Positions 36,368 to 47,584 are shown, counted from the first letter of the stretch. The stretch is 64,000 nt of DNA from Arcuatula senhousia (GCA_963971305.1 OZ020317.1:15084001-15148000); one strand, 5' to 3'. Notes: generated from the sequence alone by a model not told the origin. Made by a program: numbers and translations.

Positions 36368-39281
36368 ATGCCTCGTGTATGCAAGAAGATACACGAGCCC
36401 TGTGAAGACGATTGGATCAACTGTAGCCAATGTGGTCGGAACTTTAGGGGAAAAGAGTGCTTCCAATTCCATTTGGAGCAAACAAAGAAGGGCAACTCAA
36501 CATGTAAATGGTACTACAAGTGTAAAGACTGTGGCCACACTGTCAACAGGGAGAAAAGAGAAACAGACCATGAGTGTGGCGAGATATACTGTCCCACCTG
36601 TAAACAGTACTGCGATCCAAGCCACCAGTGTTACATGATGCCTATAGTATTCAAAGAACCTCCCGAAGAGCAAACTTACATCTTCTTTGATTTCGAGTGT
36701 ACACAAGACGATCTCGTAGAATGCGAAATGGGATACCAACCTGACACCGACGGAAGATGTGCACACTGTAAAGCTAGTACCTGCGGAGCCAAGGAACATC
36801 GACCCAACTTATGCGTGGTTCATAAAGTGTGCACCGTGTGCATGGAGGAGGAAGTGAATGCAGAGAGTACCTGCGAGAACTGTGGACAGAACCAACTGGT
36901 CTTTAGAGGACCCAATGCCAACAGCGACTTTTGCAACTGGCTATTTTCCGGAAACAACAACAACTCCACCGTTATCTGCCACAACTTTAAAGGATATGAC
37001 TCTATCCCCGTTCTACAATACCTGTTTGGTCGTGGAATTCAACCTAAGATAATCCCCAACGGTGCCAAGAACATGTCTGTAACGATTCCAAACTGCAGCA
37101 TACGGATGATAGATTCCCTCAACTTTCTACCCACTGCCTTAGCAAAACTCCCAAAAATGTTTGGATTCGAGGAACTCCACAAAGGATACTTTCCACATCT
37201 GTTTAACACAAAGGAAAACCAGAACGTTAGATTAGAAACTCTTCCAGACATCAATTACTACAATCCCGATGGAATGAAAGCGGAAGAACGGGAAACATTC
37301 ATGCATTGGTACGAAAACCACAGGAACGACCCATTTGACGTCCAAAAGGAACTCTTGAAGTACTGCATCACTGACGTAGACATACTGAGAAAAGCCTGTT
37401 TAACCTTTAGACAACTGTTCATGGACACTTTAGAGGGTACTCCAATCGACCCCTTCCAAAACAGTATCACCATTGCCTCTGCCTGCAACCTGGTCTTTCG
37501 ATCCAAGTTTCTACGGTGGAATACCATTGGCCTCATCCCGGCGCAAGGCTATCGACCAGAGCACAAGCACTCTATTAAAGCCATGAAATGGTTAAAATAC
37601 GTATCCGCAATAAAAGACATACAGATTCAACATGCACAGAACGAAGGAGAAAAACAGATCGGACCCTACAGAGTAGACGGATACCGTGTATGAATTTCAC
37701 GGCTGCTACTGGCATGGATGCCCAAGATGTTACTCAAAAGAGACCATCAATACGGTCAATAACATGTCCATGTACGATCTACATCAACGGACCCTAGAAA
37801 AGAAGACCTATCTGCAACAAGAAGGGTACACCTACGTAGAGAAATGGGAATGTGACTTTGAGAGGGAGTTGAAAAATGATACAACCATGAGCGACTTTGT
37901 CAACTCCTTAGAGATGATCCCACCCTTAGAACCACGAGAAGCCTTTTATGGTGGACGAACAGAGGCCTTTACCTCGTACAAAGAGGCGGAAGAAAATAGT
38001 ATCAACTACTATGACGTGACATCACTCTATCCATTTGTAAACAAGACTGGAAAAGTACCCAAAGGACATCCCATCATCATTACGGAAAACTTTGGTGACA
38101 TCAACGAGTACGAAGGATTGGTGAAATGTAAAGTTCTACCACCCAGAAACCTATACATTCCTGTTTTACCCAGCAAGATCAATAACAAACTGATGTTCCC
38201 ACTGTGTCGTACCTGTACGGAAATCTACCAGCAAGAACCTTGTAACCATACTGAAAAAGATAGAGCTATAACGGGAACTTGGGTGACAGATGACATGAAG
38301 AAAGCCTTGGAAAAGGGATATTCCATCTTAAACATCTACGAAGTATGGCATTTCGAAGAGGTAGAACAGTACGATCCCGGAAGGAAGTCTGGAGGACTCT
38401 TCACTGACTACATCAATACATTCTTGAAAATGAAACAAGAAGCTAGTGGCTGGCCAGAGTGGTGCCAATCTGAGGAGGATAAACAGCAATACATCAAGAA
38501 CTACGAGGAAAAGGAAGGGATACAGTTAGACTATAACAAAATAGAAAAGAACCCCGGCATCAGGTCTTTAGCCAAACTGATGTTGAACAGCTTTTGGGGC
38601 AAGTTTGGACAAAGAAACAACATGCAACAGACCACCTACATTACAGAACAAAAGAAATACTTCGACATGTTAACCAGCGATAAAATTGAAGTCACCGGGA
38701 TCCAGTTTGTTAACGATGAAATGGTGGAATTACGATGGAAATATAAAGAAGAATTCATCGAAACCTCAAAGAAAACGAATGTCGTCATAGCAGCCTATAC
38801 TACCGCCCAGGCCAGACTCAAACTGTATTCTTATCTGGAGAATTTGGGACCAAGAACACTGTACTGCGACACGGACTCCATCGTATTTACATCGAAACCA
38901 GGAGAATGGAGGCCTAAGCTGGGAGACTACTTAGGGGATTTAACAGATGAAGTACCAGGAAATACTATTACAGAGTTTGTTACGGGAGGACCAAAGAACT
39001 ATGCATACAAACTAGCCATTCCCGAGAAAGGAGGAAACAGAACTATGTGCAAAGTTCGTGGAATAACACTCAACTTCAAGAACGCTTTAGACATCATTTA
39101 CGACACCATCAAGGAGATGGTTACCGTTAACAGAAACGATATCAGGACAGTGAGAGACGATTACAAGATCAAAAGAAGCAATCAAAAACTGTTAACCGTT
39201 TCACAAAGGAAAGATTATAGAATTGTATTTGACAAAAGGGTGATCATGAACGATTTAACCACCAGACCATATGGATATTGA
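36368..39281 (+). pseudogene. Protein-primed family B DNA polymerase (viral/Polinton-like type), frameshifted
   Basis: Two overlapping frames, 36368-37693 (441 codons) and 37686-39281 (531 codons), together cover one polymerase. The first has CxxC zinc-binding pairs (residues 19-22, 52-55, 75-78) and the exonuclease motifs DFE (108-110), HNFKGYD (205-211) and YCITD (332-336). The second has motif A DVTSLYP (110-116), motif B KLMLNSFWGKFG and motif C CDTDS, and ends with the typical PYGY. This makes it a DNA_pol_B_2 type enzyme, as in Polinton/Maverick elements and protein-primed viruses. A small deletion near 37680-37690 breaks the frame, and the amino end probably lacks earlier residues because the satellite starts right before the ATG (preceded by TAA). 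Its GC content is clearly above its neighbours. No integrase, capsid or terminal protein gene is adjacent. Confidence 0.9.
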
Positions 39282-39836
39282 TATTGAAAGATAGAATGTA
39301 AATAAAACGTAGAATGTTAATAAAAGTTGTACCTGATTTTTAGTTTTTATTGAAAACTTAAAGAAAAGAGCTATCAATACAATAACAAAGACAAACAAAG
39401 AGCCCATAAAGGGCGAACCAAAAAAAAAAAAATTAACGAAAAGAACCAATTAGAGTTGAGCCATACATGAACAAAACAAGCTCAAAAGACAAAAAAATAC
39501 AAGAGAAAATGAGGAGGGAAATGAGGAAAATGAGGATAATGAGGAAAATGAGGAGGGAAATGAGGAAAATGGGGGAAAATGAGTGAAAATGAGGAGGGAA
39601 ATGAGGAAAAATGGGGAAAATGAGGAAGGAAATGAGGAAAAGGAGGAGGAGGAGGAGGAGGAAAGAAAACAAGGGTAAAACTATACAACAACACATGGAA
39701 ATGACTTAAACACAAGAGCCCACAAAAAAGAGACTTAAAAAAAACGAAAACAAAAAGAGAAGAAACCAATCAGGAATAATCCTTACAAGAGTATCACAAC
39801 ACAGGAGTCCATGATGGGCGACACTAACAAAACAAA
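39282..39836. other. Polymerase 3' flank with purine-rich tract
   Basis: Several AATAAA-like signals lie just after the polymerase stop. From about 39500 to 39665 the plus strand is almost pure purine, with repeated gaggaaaatgagg-type motifs. Imperfect repeats of gagcccataaagggcg occur near 39400, 39715 and 39805. The minus-strand frames here encode only low-complexity Phe/Pro/Leu. Confidence 0.7.
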
Positions 39837-39889
39837 TGGTTAGGATTAGGGCTAGGTTAAGGATTAGGGTTAGAGTTAGGGTTAGGGTA
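39837..39889 (-). repeat. Telomere-like tract, TTAGGG on the plus strand
   Basis: About 50 bp with seven TTAGGG-like units (ggttaggattagggctagg..., gagttagggttagggt). The orientation is opposite to the satellite at 29155-36367, so the two point outward from the polymerase segment. Confidence 0.85.
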
Positions 39890-40599
39890 CGTTAAAGATA
39901 AGAGATTATAATACATAATAGAAACTGGTGACGAACTAATATGGGGCGAAAGAAAGGGACGAGTCGCCGTTCCGCATGACTGCACACGACTTTACTGCTA
40001 GAGATCTTGGGTGGGTATTTCAGTACCAAAAATAGCAACGATTTAACATGGAGCCTATGGGAATGAACTCGGGGTCATCGGGGTCAAAGTGTTCTAGAGT
40101 GGCACACATTACTACTAAAGTTAGATTTAAATTACTTTACAACAACAGCTGTTTTGACTTGTAGATTTTGGAATGTGAGGATATCCCAGCGGATATGTAT
40201 CCATGTAGGCCATTTTTAACGACTTCCATTTATTGTTACATTGCGCATCGGATATATTTCTTAATCCCTGTTTCTCCATGTCATTGGCAATACCGTTCCA
40301 AAGGCAGTGTGCGTTTTATCTATACTACTAATTTAACGGAGCGTTTGTTGTTAGCCGGGTTGCAGCCTAAACAATAAATGCTACGACTAAGCTTCATATA
40401 TCATAAACTGGGATGGTGGTGCCATTTGAAAATTTCATTAGAACATATGCAATTATGTCTGCAGTTTGTTAATTAACCTCATTAATTGATCTGGAAACGC
40501 TAAAGCCGTCCGGAATTACCCCGCTGTTTAAGAATGTTTGAACTTATTTCCCCTGTTTTCAGAAAATTACAAAAAAATTACACGCAACTTTTTAATTAA
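39890..40599. other. Unassigned DNA before the LINE
   Basis: No recognisable gene or repeat unit. The LINE 5' end may lie in this stretch. Confidence 0.4.
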
Positions 40600-40620
40600 T
40601 TATGTTATATATTCACATTG

Positions 40621-40645
40621 ATCACGTGACCAAGATGGCTGCGCC
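40621..40645 (+). promoter_or_regulatory. Possible LINE internal promoter: E-box next to YY1-like motif
   Basis: The palindrome tcacgtga (E-box CACGTG) is followed at once by ccaagatggctgcg, which fits the YY1 motif that directs transcription starts in mammalian L1. It lies 130-150 bp upstream of the ORF1 ATG. Function is inferred. Confidence 0.4.
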
Positions 40646-40774
40646 CATGTTTTAAAATTGAGCGAGTTGAAACCACGTAAAACTAATGTATTAGCCCCTC
40701 AGATGGACAATATAAACATGAAGAAATTAACAAAACGGTTTATACAGACATGAATTATAAAAACATTACTTAAT

Positions 40775-42757
40775 ATGGCAAAACAAAGTGATACTGTCGT
40801 GATTCTACCCCAACTCCAGGTAACCGAGTTCGACCTATCATTTGACAATATTTTGAAAGAATATCCAAAAGACTGCATACAGAAAACTTTAACCAAACCA
40901 ACAGGTGTAAAAGCAAAAAACAACCTTCAATTCGAAGAAATTGATATTAACCTTTATGAACCTGATGCAAGGCAAGTAGCATTCAGGATACCAGCAAACA
41001 AAATTCTAGTTTGGATTAAAGCCCTATCATTACACTTCTATGAGGGATATGGGAAGTCAAAGGAGTTCACCGTTAAGTGGTATGATGAACCAAAGAACTG
41101 GCAAAGAACCAGGCTGAGTTGTAGCAAAAAGATATGCATAGACTTAGGAACAAAAGCCACCCCCCTTTTATACAAGCTTACATTTCATATCAGTACAGGT
41201 GTGCTGCAGGTTCAAGGAACACGATATGATCTGTTTTATAATAGTGATTTTCCTACCTTGAAAAATCTAGTAGTCAAAATAATAGAACATAACAATTTTA
41301 TAAGTGAAGATATTGTTGAGTCCGAAAACAAACAAGTCACAAAAGTAAATATCGAAACAGAAAACTTAGTAGTACATGATACTAAAGTGAAAGTAATCGA
41401 TGAAGAACATACCATAAATGAAACTGACCAAAACCTCAACAAGGAACTGCATAACAAAGAAAAAGGAGATAACATAGATACAAACAATAATAAATGTGAT
41501 TTTGCATGTCAGTCAAGCCTTAATGGTGACACTATTATGCCAATCAATGGACAGAACATTTTAGAACAATTTATGTCTAAGCTGGAAACAAATTTTGCAA
41601 GTGCTCTTGAAAAAGTTTTAATGCATCAAAATGAAAACATTTCAAGGATGAATGAGATAGTGACAAAACAAATAGAGGAATCCAATAGCAAGTTCATACA
41701 ACTATTAGACAAATTTGAAAAAGTAACAAACAAGTTAAGTGATAAAGAAAGGGAGAACTCAGATTTGAAAGTACAACTGAAAGAAACTAACTTTAAAAAC
41801 ACGCTCGAGAGAGAAACAGAAAAAACTAGTGCAAAACACAATTTCGAAGTGCTAAAACAAAAGCATGACTCTCAAACAGCAACAATGAAAAGGCTGGAAG
41901 AAGAATCAGTGCATGTAATGGCCCAATTAAATGACAAAGCCAGCAAAATAGATACCTTAGAAAAAGACTGTGTAGATTTAAAACGTCAACTCGAGGCGAA
42001 AGATCAAGAATTACTGAGCCTGAAGTTGCATGAGTGTCGTGATGACAGTACAAAGTTCAAAGAGATTCCTACAAGTAGACACGCATCCCAAAATCAGCCT
42101 AGAGTGGAGGGCCAAATACCGCATGTGACAATTATTGGTACATCAAATGTTAGTAAAATTGATGTTAGTAAAATGTCTTCAAGATTTACTACTGAAAAGC
42201 AAACCGCCTACACATTGCAGGACACGGAACAAGCGGTATCACAAATACCCAAGACAGATGTCCTTGTCTTACATTCAGTAACAAATGATATTCAGTCATC
42301 TAGTCCACAGGATTGTGCGGATAAAATGTTTGAAATAACGCAAGGCTTCTAAAGTAGATATCCCACCTCCAAAGTAATAGTGTCATTACCTACTCCTCGA
42401 TGTGATAGTTCTATAGTAAATAATAAAGCCTTTCTTCTCAGTGCTATGTTAAAAGATAAGTTCCAGGATGTAAAAGAAGTCTCTATTTGTGACAACAGTA
42501 ACCTAGCATACAAAGGTGAAATAATTCGTCGTTATATCAATGAGGATGGGGTCCATCTTACCCCAGATGGTGTTTCCTTATTCGCAGCAAATATTAGAGA
42601 CTGCATCGATGATATCTTACATCTGCCGAAACGCATTAGAAACAGTGGACACAATAGAGGACGAGGACAATTTAATGGCTCAGGTTTCAGAGGCTATAAT
42701 AGAGGAAGAGGTGGTTATAACCGAGGTGGATACAGAGGTGGTCGTGGTGGACGCTAG
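40775..42757 (+). pseudogene. LINE ORF1: coiled coil, SGNH-esterase-like domain and RGG tail, one in-frame stop
   Basis: The frame runs 661 codons but has a TAA at 42350-42352. Reading resumes in the same frame (SRYPTSKVIVSLPTPRCD), so one nonsense change separates the two open parts. The first 180 residues form an unrecognised domain (EPDARQVAFRIPANKILVWI). Residues about 270-430 are rich in E, K, Q and L and likely coiled coil. Then come HVTIIGTSNVSK (block I-like of SGNH hydrolases, with GTSN for GDS), VLVLHSVTNDI and, after the stop, DGVHLTPDG (catalytic Asp-His block). The tail from about 42650 is RGG/GYNRG-rich and should bind RNA. ORF1 proteins package LINE RNA; esterase domains are known in CR1/L2 ORF1. 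Confidence 0.85.
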
Positions 42758-43058
42758 TTCTATAATAACAAATTAGCTTACTTTAATTCAAAAAGCCTGT
42801 TTATATCAGTGTTTATAATTACTTTTTACTTGTTAAATTTAAAGCATAATCTTAATAAGAGATTAAAGGTAAACATATCTTGGTCATATAAAGGTTGTAC
42901 TATTTTTTCTTTTTCTTTTTTATACCAATAGAGGTATATAATTCAAGTTATATAGTTTAAGTTTAATTTACATTACATTTGCTTAGTTCCAATATAAGGG
43001 CTAATTGAAAAGAAAATATATCAAAAAGTGAGATATATAGTAGTAGATAAAAAAAAAA

Positions 43059-46000
43059 ATGCCAATTCGAAGTGGCTCCAGGTCTCATAATTTGACTTTT
43101 TGTGTGTGGAATGTGGGTGGATTAATATCAAAGAATTATAATAAGATCCAAGATAATAATTTCATTAGCCAAATTAATACTTATGATATTATACTTTTAT
43201 GTGAAACTCACATTGGATATGGCACAGCAATAAATATTGAAGGGTATAATTATTTTCCTGTATGTAGAGCTCAATCATCTAACAGAAGATTTTATGGAGG
43301 ACTTGGTATATTAATTAAGAAAAATATTAGACAAGGTGTTAAAATTTTAGAAAACACAAGTAAAGACTTCCAGTGGATTAAATTAGATAAATTATTTTTT
43401 AACTTTTCTAAAGACATTTTTCTATGTTTAGCATACATCATTCCAAATTCATCTAGTTATTTACATCAAACTGATGATGATGTCTTAGAATTAATCGAAC
43501 GAGATATAATTAATAAGTATAAGACAAATGGGGATATTATAATCTGTGGTGATTTGAATGCCAGGTCAGGGGCAGAGCCAGATTTTGTTGAAAATGATTT
43601 TTATGACAAGCATACACCCATATATAATAACTATGAATATGATAATGTACAAGAATTAAGATGTAGCTATGATAAGAAAATTGATGCACGAGGTAAACAG
43701 TTGTTAGAACTTTGTATTTCTACTAATTTGAGAATACTTAATGGTAGAGCGTTTGGTGATCTTAATGGTAAATTTACATGTCATAAACCTGCAGGTTCTA
43801 GTGTTGTAGATTATGTTATTATGTCAGATAATTTATTAACAAATTTACTATGTTTCCAAATTTCAGATTTTATACCAAATTTTTCTGACTGCCACTGTAA
43901 ACTTAGTTTTAATATTATGGCCACTTTTGAAAGTGTTATAAAGAGAAATCTTAAAATGATAAACTGTAATGAAGGATTTATTTGGAATAACTCCTCAGCA
44001 GATAAGTTCAAGGATGCACTTGGTCACCCTCTCTGTAAAGAAAAAATTACCTCTTTTTTAAATCAAGACTTAGATTCAGAAAAAGCAGCCAATGATTTTA
44101 CAGATATTATTAAAATAGCTGCGTCCAACGCATGTGTTAACACTAGAAAAAGAATTCAAAAGAAAAAACTTACAAAAAATAGAAATTTTTTTGATTCTGA
44201 TTTGATTGGCAAGAGAAAAGTTCTGATTGATAAAGGAAAACTTCTCTCTAGATTTCCATTTGATCCTATTATAAGAGGGTCCTATTTCAAGTGCTATCGG
44301 GAATATAATAAAATGCGGAAATATAAAAAGAGACATTTTAAACAACAAATACTTGATCAATTAGATCAATTAAGGGATTCAGATCCCCCAAAATATTGGA
44401 AGCTTATCAATTCATTAAAAGAGTCAAACAGCAATGATTCTTTAGAGACAGTTGAGCCAGATATATGGCATGAATATTTTACAGATCTGAATAAAACTCC
44501 AGATGTCTACAAAGATAGACTACAAGAAATCTTATCTGATGTTAATAATCTTGAAAAAATTAAACAATTTTGTGAGTTAGATTTTAGAATAACTCCAAAA
44601 GAAATCTCAGAATGTATAAAAAAAATTAAAAATGGAAAAGCCTCAGGTATTGATGGTATACCTGCTGAAATGATAAAAGCAGGATCACCAATTTTAATTC
44701 CGTTAATACAAAAGTTATTTAATGTTGTATTTTCGACAGGATCTTACCCTATGCAGTGGTCGTCGGCATACATAACCCCTATTCTTAAATCTGGTGACCC
44801 TGATAAACCAGAGAATTATAGAGGAATTGCTATAAATTCCTGTATTGGAAAACTATTTAACAGTATATTAAATAATAGACTAGATAGTTTCTTGGTTAAG
44901 AACAATATCATAAGTAAATATCAAATTGGTTTTACAAAGAAGGCTAGAACAGCAGATCATATTTTTGTTCTGAAAACATTAATAGATAAATATATAAATA
45001 AAAAAAATGGAAAACTTTTTGCCTGTTTTGTAGATTTAAAAAAGGCATTTGATACAGTTGTTCATGCTGGAATTAGATATAAACTTTTACAAAATAATAT
45101 AGCAGGGCAATTTTATGCCATTATAAAAGATATGTACAGTAAGAGTAAGTTATGTGTCAAATTAAACCACCAGCTAACTCCTTTATTTAATTCCTCAATT
45201 GGTGTAAGACAAGGAGATGTTCTTAGTCCTAATATCTTTAATCTTTTTATAAATGATCTCCCTGATAATCTTTCCTGTTGCATTGACCAGGTTGATGTAA
45301 ATGGTCAACGCATAGACTGTCTAATGTATGCTGACGACATTGTATTAGTTTCACAAACCCAAGAGGGATTGCAACAAAGGTTAAACATGCTTAACTCATT
45401 TTGTAGCAAATGGTGTTTGAATGTGAATCTCAAGAAAACTCAGGTTATGGTTTTTAATAAAACTGGAAAACATTTAAATTTTCATTTTCAATTGAATGGA
45501 CAATCTATTGATTGTACCAACAGTTACAAATATCTGGGTATAACATTTACACCAAGTGGTAAATTTTCTCAGTGTAAAGAAGAATTATACAAAAAATCTA
45601 TCAAAGCTTCTTTTAAATTGCAACAGTGCATGTCATCTTCTAATCCCAGTGTACAAACACTACTTCACTTATATGACCATACTATTAAACCCATCTTAAC
45701 ATATGGTTGTGAAATATGGGGTATGTTTTCAACAACCTCTTCAGCTAGTAAAAATGATGGACAATATTTATTTGAGAAAATATTTGAAAAAGATGTATCT
45801 GAAAAATCACATTTAAAATTTATGAAATATATATTAGGTGTTAATAAACGCTCTACCAATTTTGCAGTTATGTCTGAACTTGGAAGATATCCTATGTATT
45901 TTTCCATTATATTGTCAATGTTAAAGTATTGTCATAGATTAGAGCATATGGAAGATGGGCTACTATTTAATGCATTTGTTTGTAGTAAAAATCTCTGTCA

Positions 46001-46607
46001 AAATAACACAGCCACATGGTATTCTAGTATAGATTATATTATGAAAAAACTTAATATATGTTATAACCAAATGAAAAAACTAAGCGTTAATCAATTTATT
46101 AAACAAGTGAAAGATAAGCTACTGAATAGTTTTCAAAAATTTTGGAAAGATTATAGAATTTATACGATTGCAAACTCTGAGCAAGGGAAACTTTATACAT
46201 ATTTTTCGTTTAAAACTACATTTGGATTTGAAAAATACTTAAATTTAAAAGATTTTAGATTTCGACAAGCTTTATGCAAGATCAGAATAAGTGCACATCC
46301 CTTAAGGATAGAGACAGATAGATATTCAAAAAATTATATTGAAAGATCATTAAGAAAATGTCAATATTGTACTATGAATAACACAGAGGACGAATTACAT
46401 TTTATTATTGAATGTCCATTATATGCTGAATTTAGAGATATTTTTTCAAATAAGATTTTACATTATTGCAAAAACTATAATAATTTACAAAACAGTTTAA
46501 AATTTAATTGGATTTTTATACAAGAAGATTTAGATTTGCTCAGAGAGTTTGGAAATTATGTATATCAAAGTCTTCAATTAAGAAGAACATCAAATGTTGT
46601 AGCATAA
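43059..46607 (+). CDS. LINE ORF2: AP endonuclease and reverse transcriptase
   Basis: An uninterrupted 1182-residue protein. The endonuclease part has WNVGG (17-21), CETHIG (48-53), GDLNAR (164-169) and SDCH (277-280). The reverse transcriptase has GIDGIPAEMI, PENYRGIAI, FVDLKKAFDTV, GVRQGDVLSP and the catalytic YADD (757-760). A carboxy-terminal CQYC...H...C zinc motif lies at about 1101-1120. The protein nicks the target and copies the RNA into DNA there. The frame opens after A-rich sequence (tagataaaaaaaaaaatg); its ATG is taken as the start, although termination-reinitiation from ORF1 is possible. Integrity over 3.5 kb suggests a young copy. Confidence 0.93.
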   Translation: MPIRSGSRSHNLTFCVWNVGGLISKNYNKIQDNNFISQINTYDIILLCETHIGYGTAINIEGYNYFPVCRAQSSNRRFYGGLGILIKKNIRQGVKILENTSKDFQWIKLDKLFFNFSKDIFLCLAYIIPNSSSYLHQTDDDVLELIERDIINKYKTNGDIIICGDLNARSGAEPDFVENDFYDKHTPIYNNYEYDNVQELRCSYDKKIDARGKQLLELCISTNLRILNGRAFGDLNGKFTCHKPAGSSVVDYVIMSDNLLTNLLCFQISDFIPNFSDCHCKLSFNIMATFESVIKRNLKMINCNEGFIWNNSSADKFKDALGHPLCKEKITSFLNQDLDSEKAANDFTDIIKIAASNACVNTRKRIQKKKLTKNRNFFDSDLIGKRKVLIDKGKLLSRFPFDPIIRGSYFKCYREYNKMRKYKKRHFKQQILDQLDQLRDSDPPKYWKLINSLKESNSNDSLETVEPDIWHEYFTDLNKTPDVYKDRLQEILSDVNNLEKIKQFCELDFRITPKEISECIKKIKNGKASGIDGIPAEMIKAGSPILIPLIQKLFNVVFSTGSYPMQWSSAYITPILKSGDPDKPENYRGIAINSCIGKLFNSILNNRLDSFLVKNNIISKYQIGFTKKARTADHIFVLKTLIDKYINKKNGKLFACFVDLKKAFDTVVHAGIRYKLLQNNIAGQFYAIIKDMYSKSKLCVKLNHQLTPLFNSSIGVRQGDVLSPNIFNLFINDLPDNLSCCIDQVDVNGQRIDCLMYADDIVLVSQTQEGLQQRLNMLNSFCSKWCLNVNLKKTQVMVFNKTGKHLNFHFQLNGQSIDCTNSYKYLGITFTPSGKFSQCKEELYKKSIKASFKLQQCMSSSNPSVQTLLHLYDHTIKPILTYGCEIWGMFSTTSSASKNDGQYLFEKIFEKDVSEKSHLKFMKYILGVNKRSTNFAVMSELGRYPMYFSIILSMLKYCHRLEHMEDGLLFNAFVCSKNLCQNNTATWYSSIDYIMKKLNICYNQMKKLSVNQFIKQVKDKLLNSFQKFWKDYRIYTIANSEQGKLYTYFSFKTTFGFEKYLNLKDFRFRQALCKIRISAHPLRIETDRYSKNYIERSLRKCQYCTMNNTEDELHFIIECPLYAEFRDIFSNKILHYCKNYNNLQNSLKFNWIFIQEDLDLLREFGNYVYQSLQLRRTSNVVA

Positions 46608-46842
46608 CTTAAGATTTATTTGTTCAATAATATTCTCATAATAAATACATGCATATTTCATACATGTAACTGTATCATATTATGTACTACTTGGCTCTGC
46701 CCCTGTAAAATCATTAAGTTGTTGTTATTAATCAATCTGTTATAATTTTATTTACTGTCACAAATTGTCATAATCACTCATATGTAATTGTATGCTCTAT
46801 TATAGGGCCCTTAATTGGAATAAAGCTATTTCTATTTCTATT

Positions 46843-47130
46843 CAAATGATTTTTTATCATATATTTGATATCGGAAAAATTGCTATAAAAATGTTTGCAA
46901 AAGATGTTTTACCGTCTAAAATTGTAACTTGATAGAAAAATGACAACAAAATTTCACTCCTAAAACTATTGTTTACTGTTAATTTAAATGGTGTGGCCAG
47001 GACAAGAGTTAGTCAATCGCATTGGTGGTAAAGAAGTATACCAGCTTGTTGCTCAATTCCACAGCCCTTGTACTGAACAGGTAGATATGTTTATAAGTAC
47101 ATACGATAACTCAACTAGAGTGAGGGAGTT
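46843..47130. repeat. Direct repeat, first copy (46950-47035)
   Basis: About 85 bp at 46950-47035 (from cctaaaactattgtttactg through gagttagtcaatcgcattgg) recurs at 47275-47358 with a few differences. Between them lie unrelated sequence and a SINE head. No gene is recognised; a short frame from 46988 matches nothing known to me. Confidence 0.7.
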
Positions 47131-47235
47131 GGTGTTTTACACCCGTGCAATGCTATATAGGTTATTTGCAGGCGATGAACATGAAAAGGATGATAAAATG
47201 AACATGAAATGATGATGATAAATAAAATAACACAC
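47131..47235 (+). mobile_element. SINE fragment (first 100 bp only)
   Basis: It matches the first part of the SINE at 57935: agggagttggtgttttacac, gcaatgctatataggttatt and the atgaacatgaaatgatgatg block. The rest is missing. Confidence 0.75.
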
Positions 47236-47584
47236 GAACATTTGCAAATGACTTACGGACAAACATAATTTCGTTCCTAAAACTATTGTTTACTGTTAAC
47301 TTAAATGGTTTGGCCAACGACATGAGTTAGTCAATCGCATTGGTGGTAAAGAAATGTGCGCTCCACTCGCTAAAAGACTGAAAAAATCTATCACTTGTGA
47401 CAGATCAGCCGGTCTTTTCCATGAACAATGTAAGAACATATAAATCTTTATATATAATGAAGGTCATAATACAATAAATAAAATAACTAAATCCTAGACC
47501 CTGTACTAGCACTTATGTACACATTTTTGAGAACCCCATATCCCAAGATGCATCTGTAACATCCAAAATGCTTATTGATATAGC

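Larger units (their letters stand above)
40600..46842 (+). mobile_element. Nearly full-length two-ORF LINE retrotransposon
   Basis: A promoter-like 5' region, ORF1 (40775-42757, one stop), a 300-bp spacer, ORF2 (43059-46607, open) and a 3' end with AATAAA and a ctatttctatttctatt tail at about 46825-46842 form a complete non-LTR element. The esterase-type ORF1 suggests the CR1/L2 group, but the clade was not tested. The 5' limit and target duplication were not found, so the start is approximate. Confidence 0.85.

Noticed and set aside
36368..39281. Complete Polinton/Maverick or adintovirus
   Set aside because: Only the polymerase is present; no integrase, capsid, ATPase or protease frames and no terminal inverted repeats were found around it.
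39433..39769. Minus-strand frames rich in Phe, Pro, Leu and His
   Set aside because: Low-complexity translations of the purine-rich tract; no gene features.
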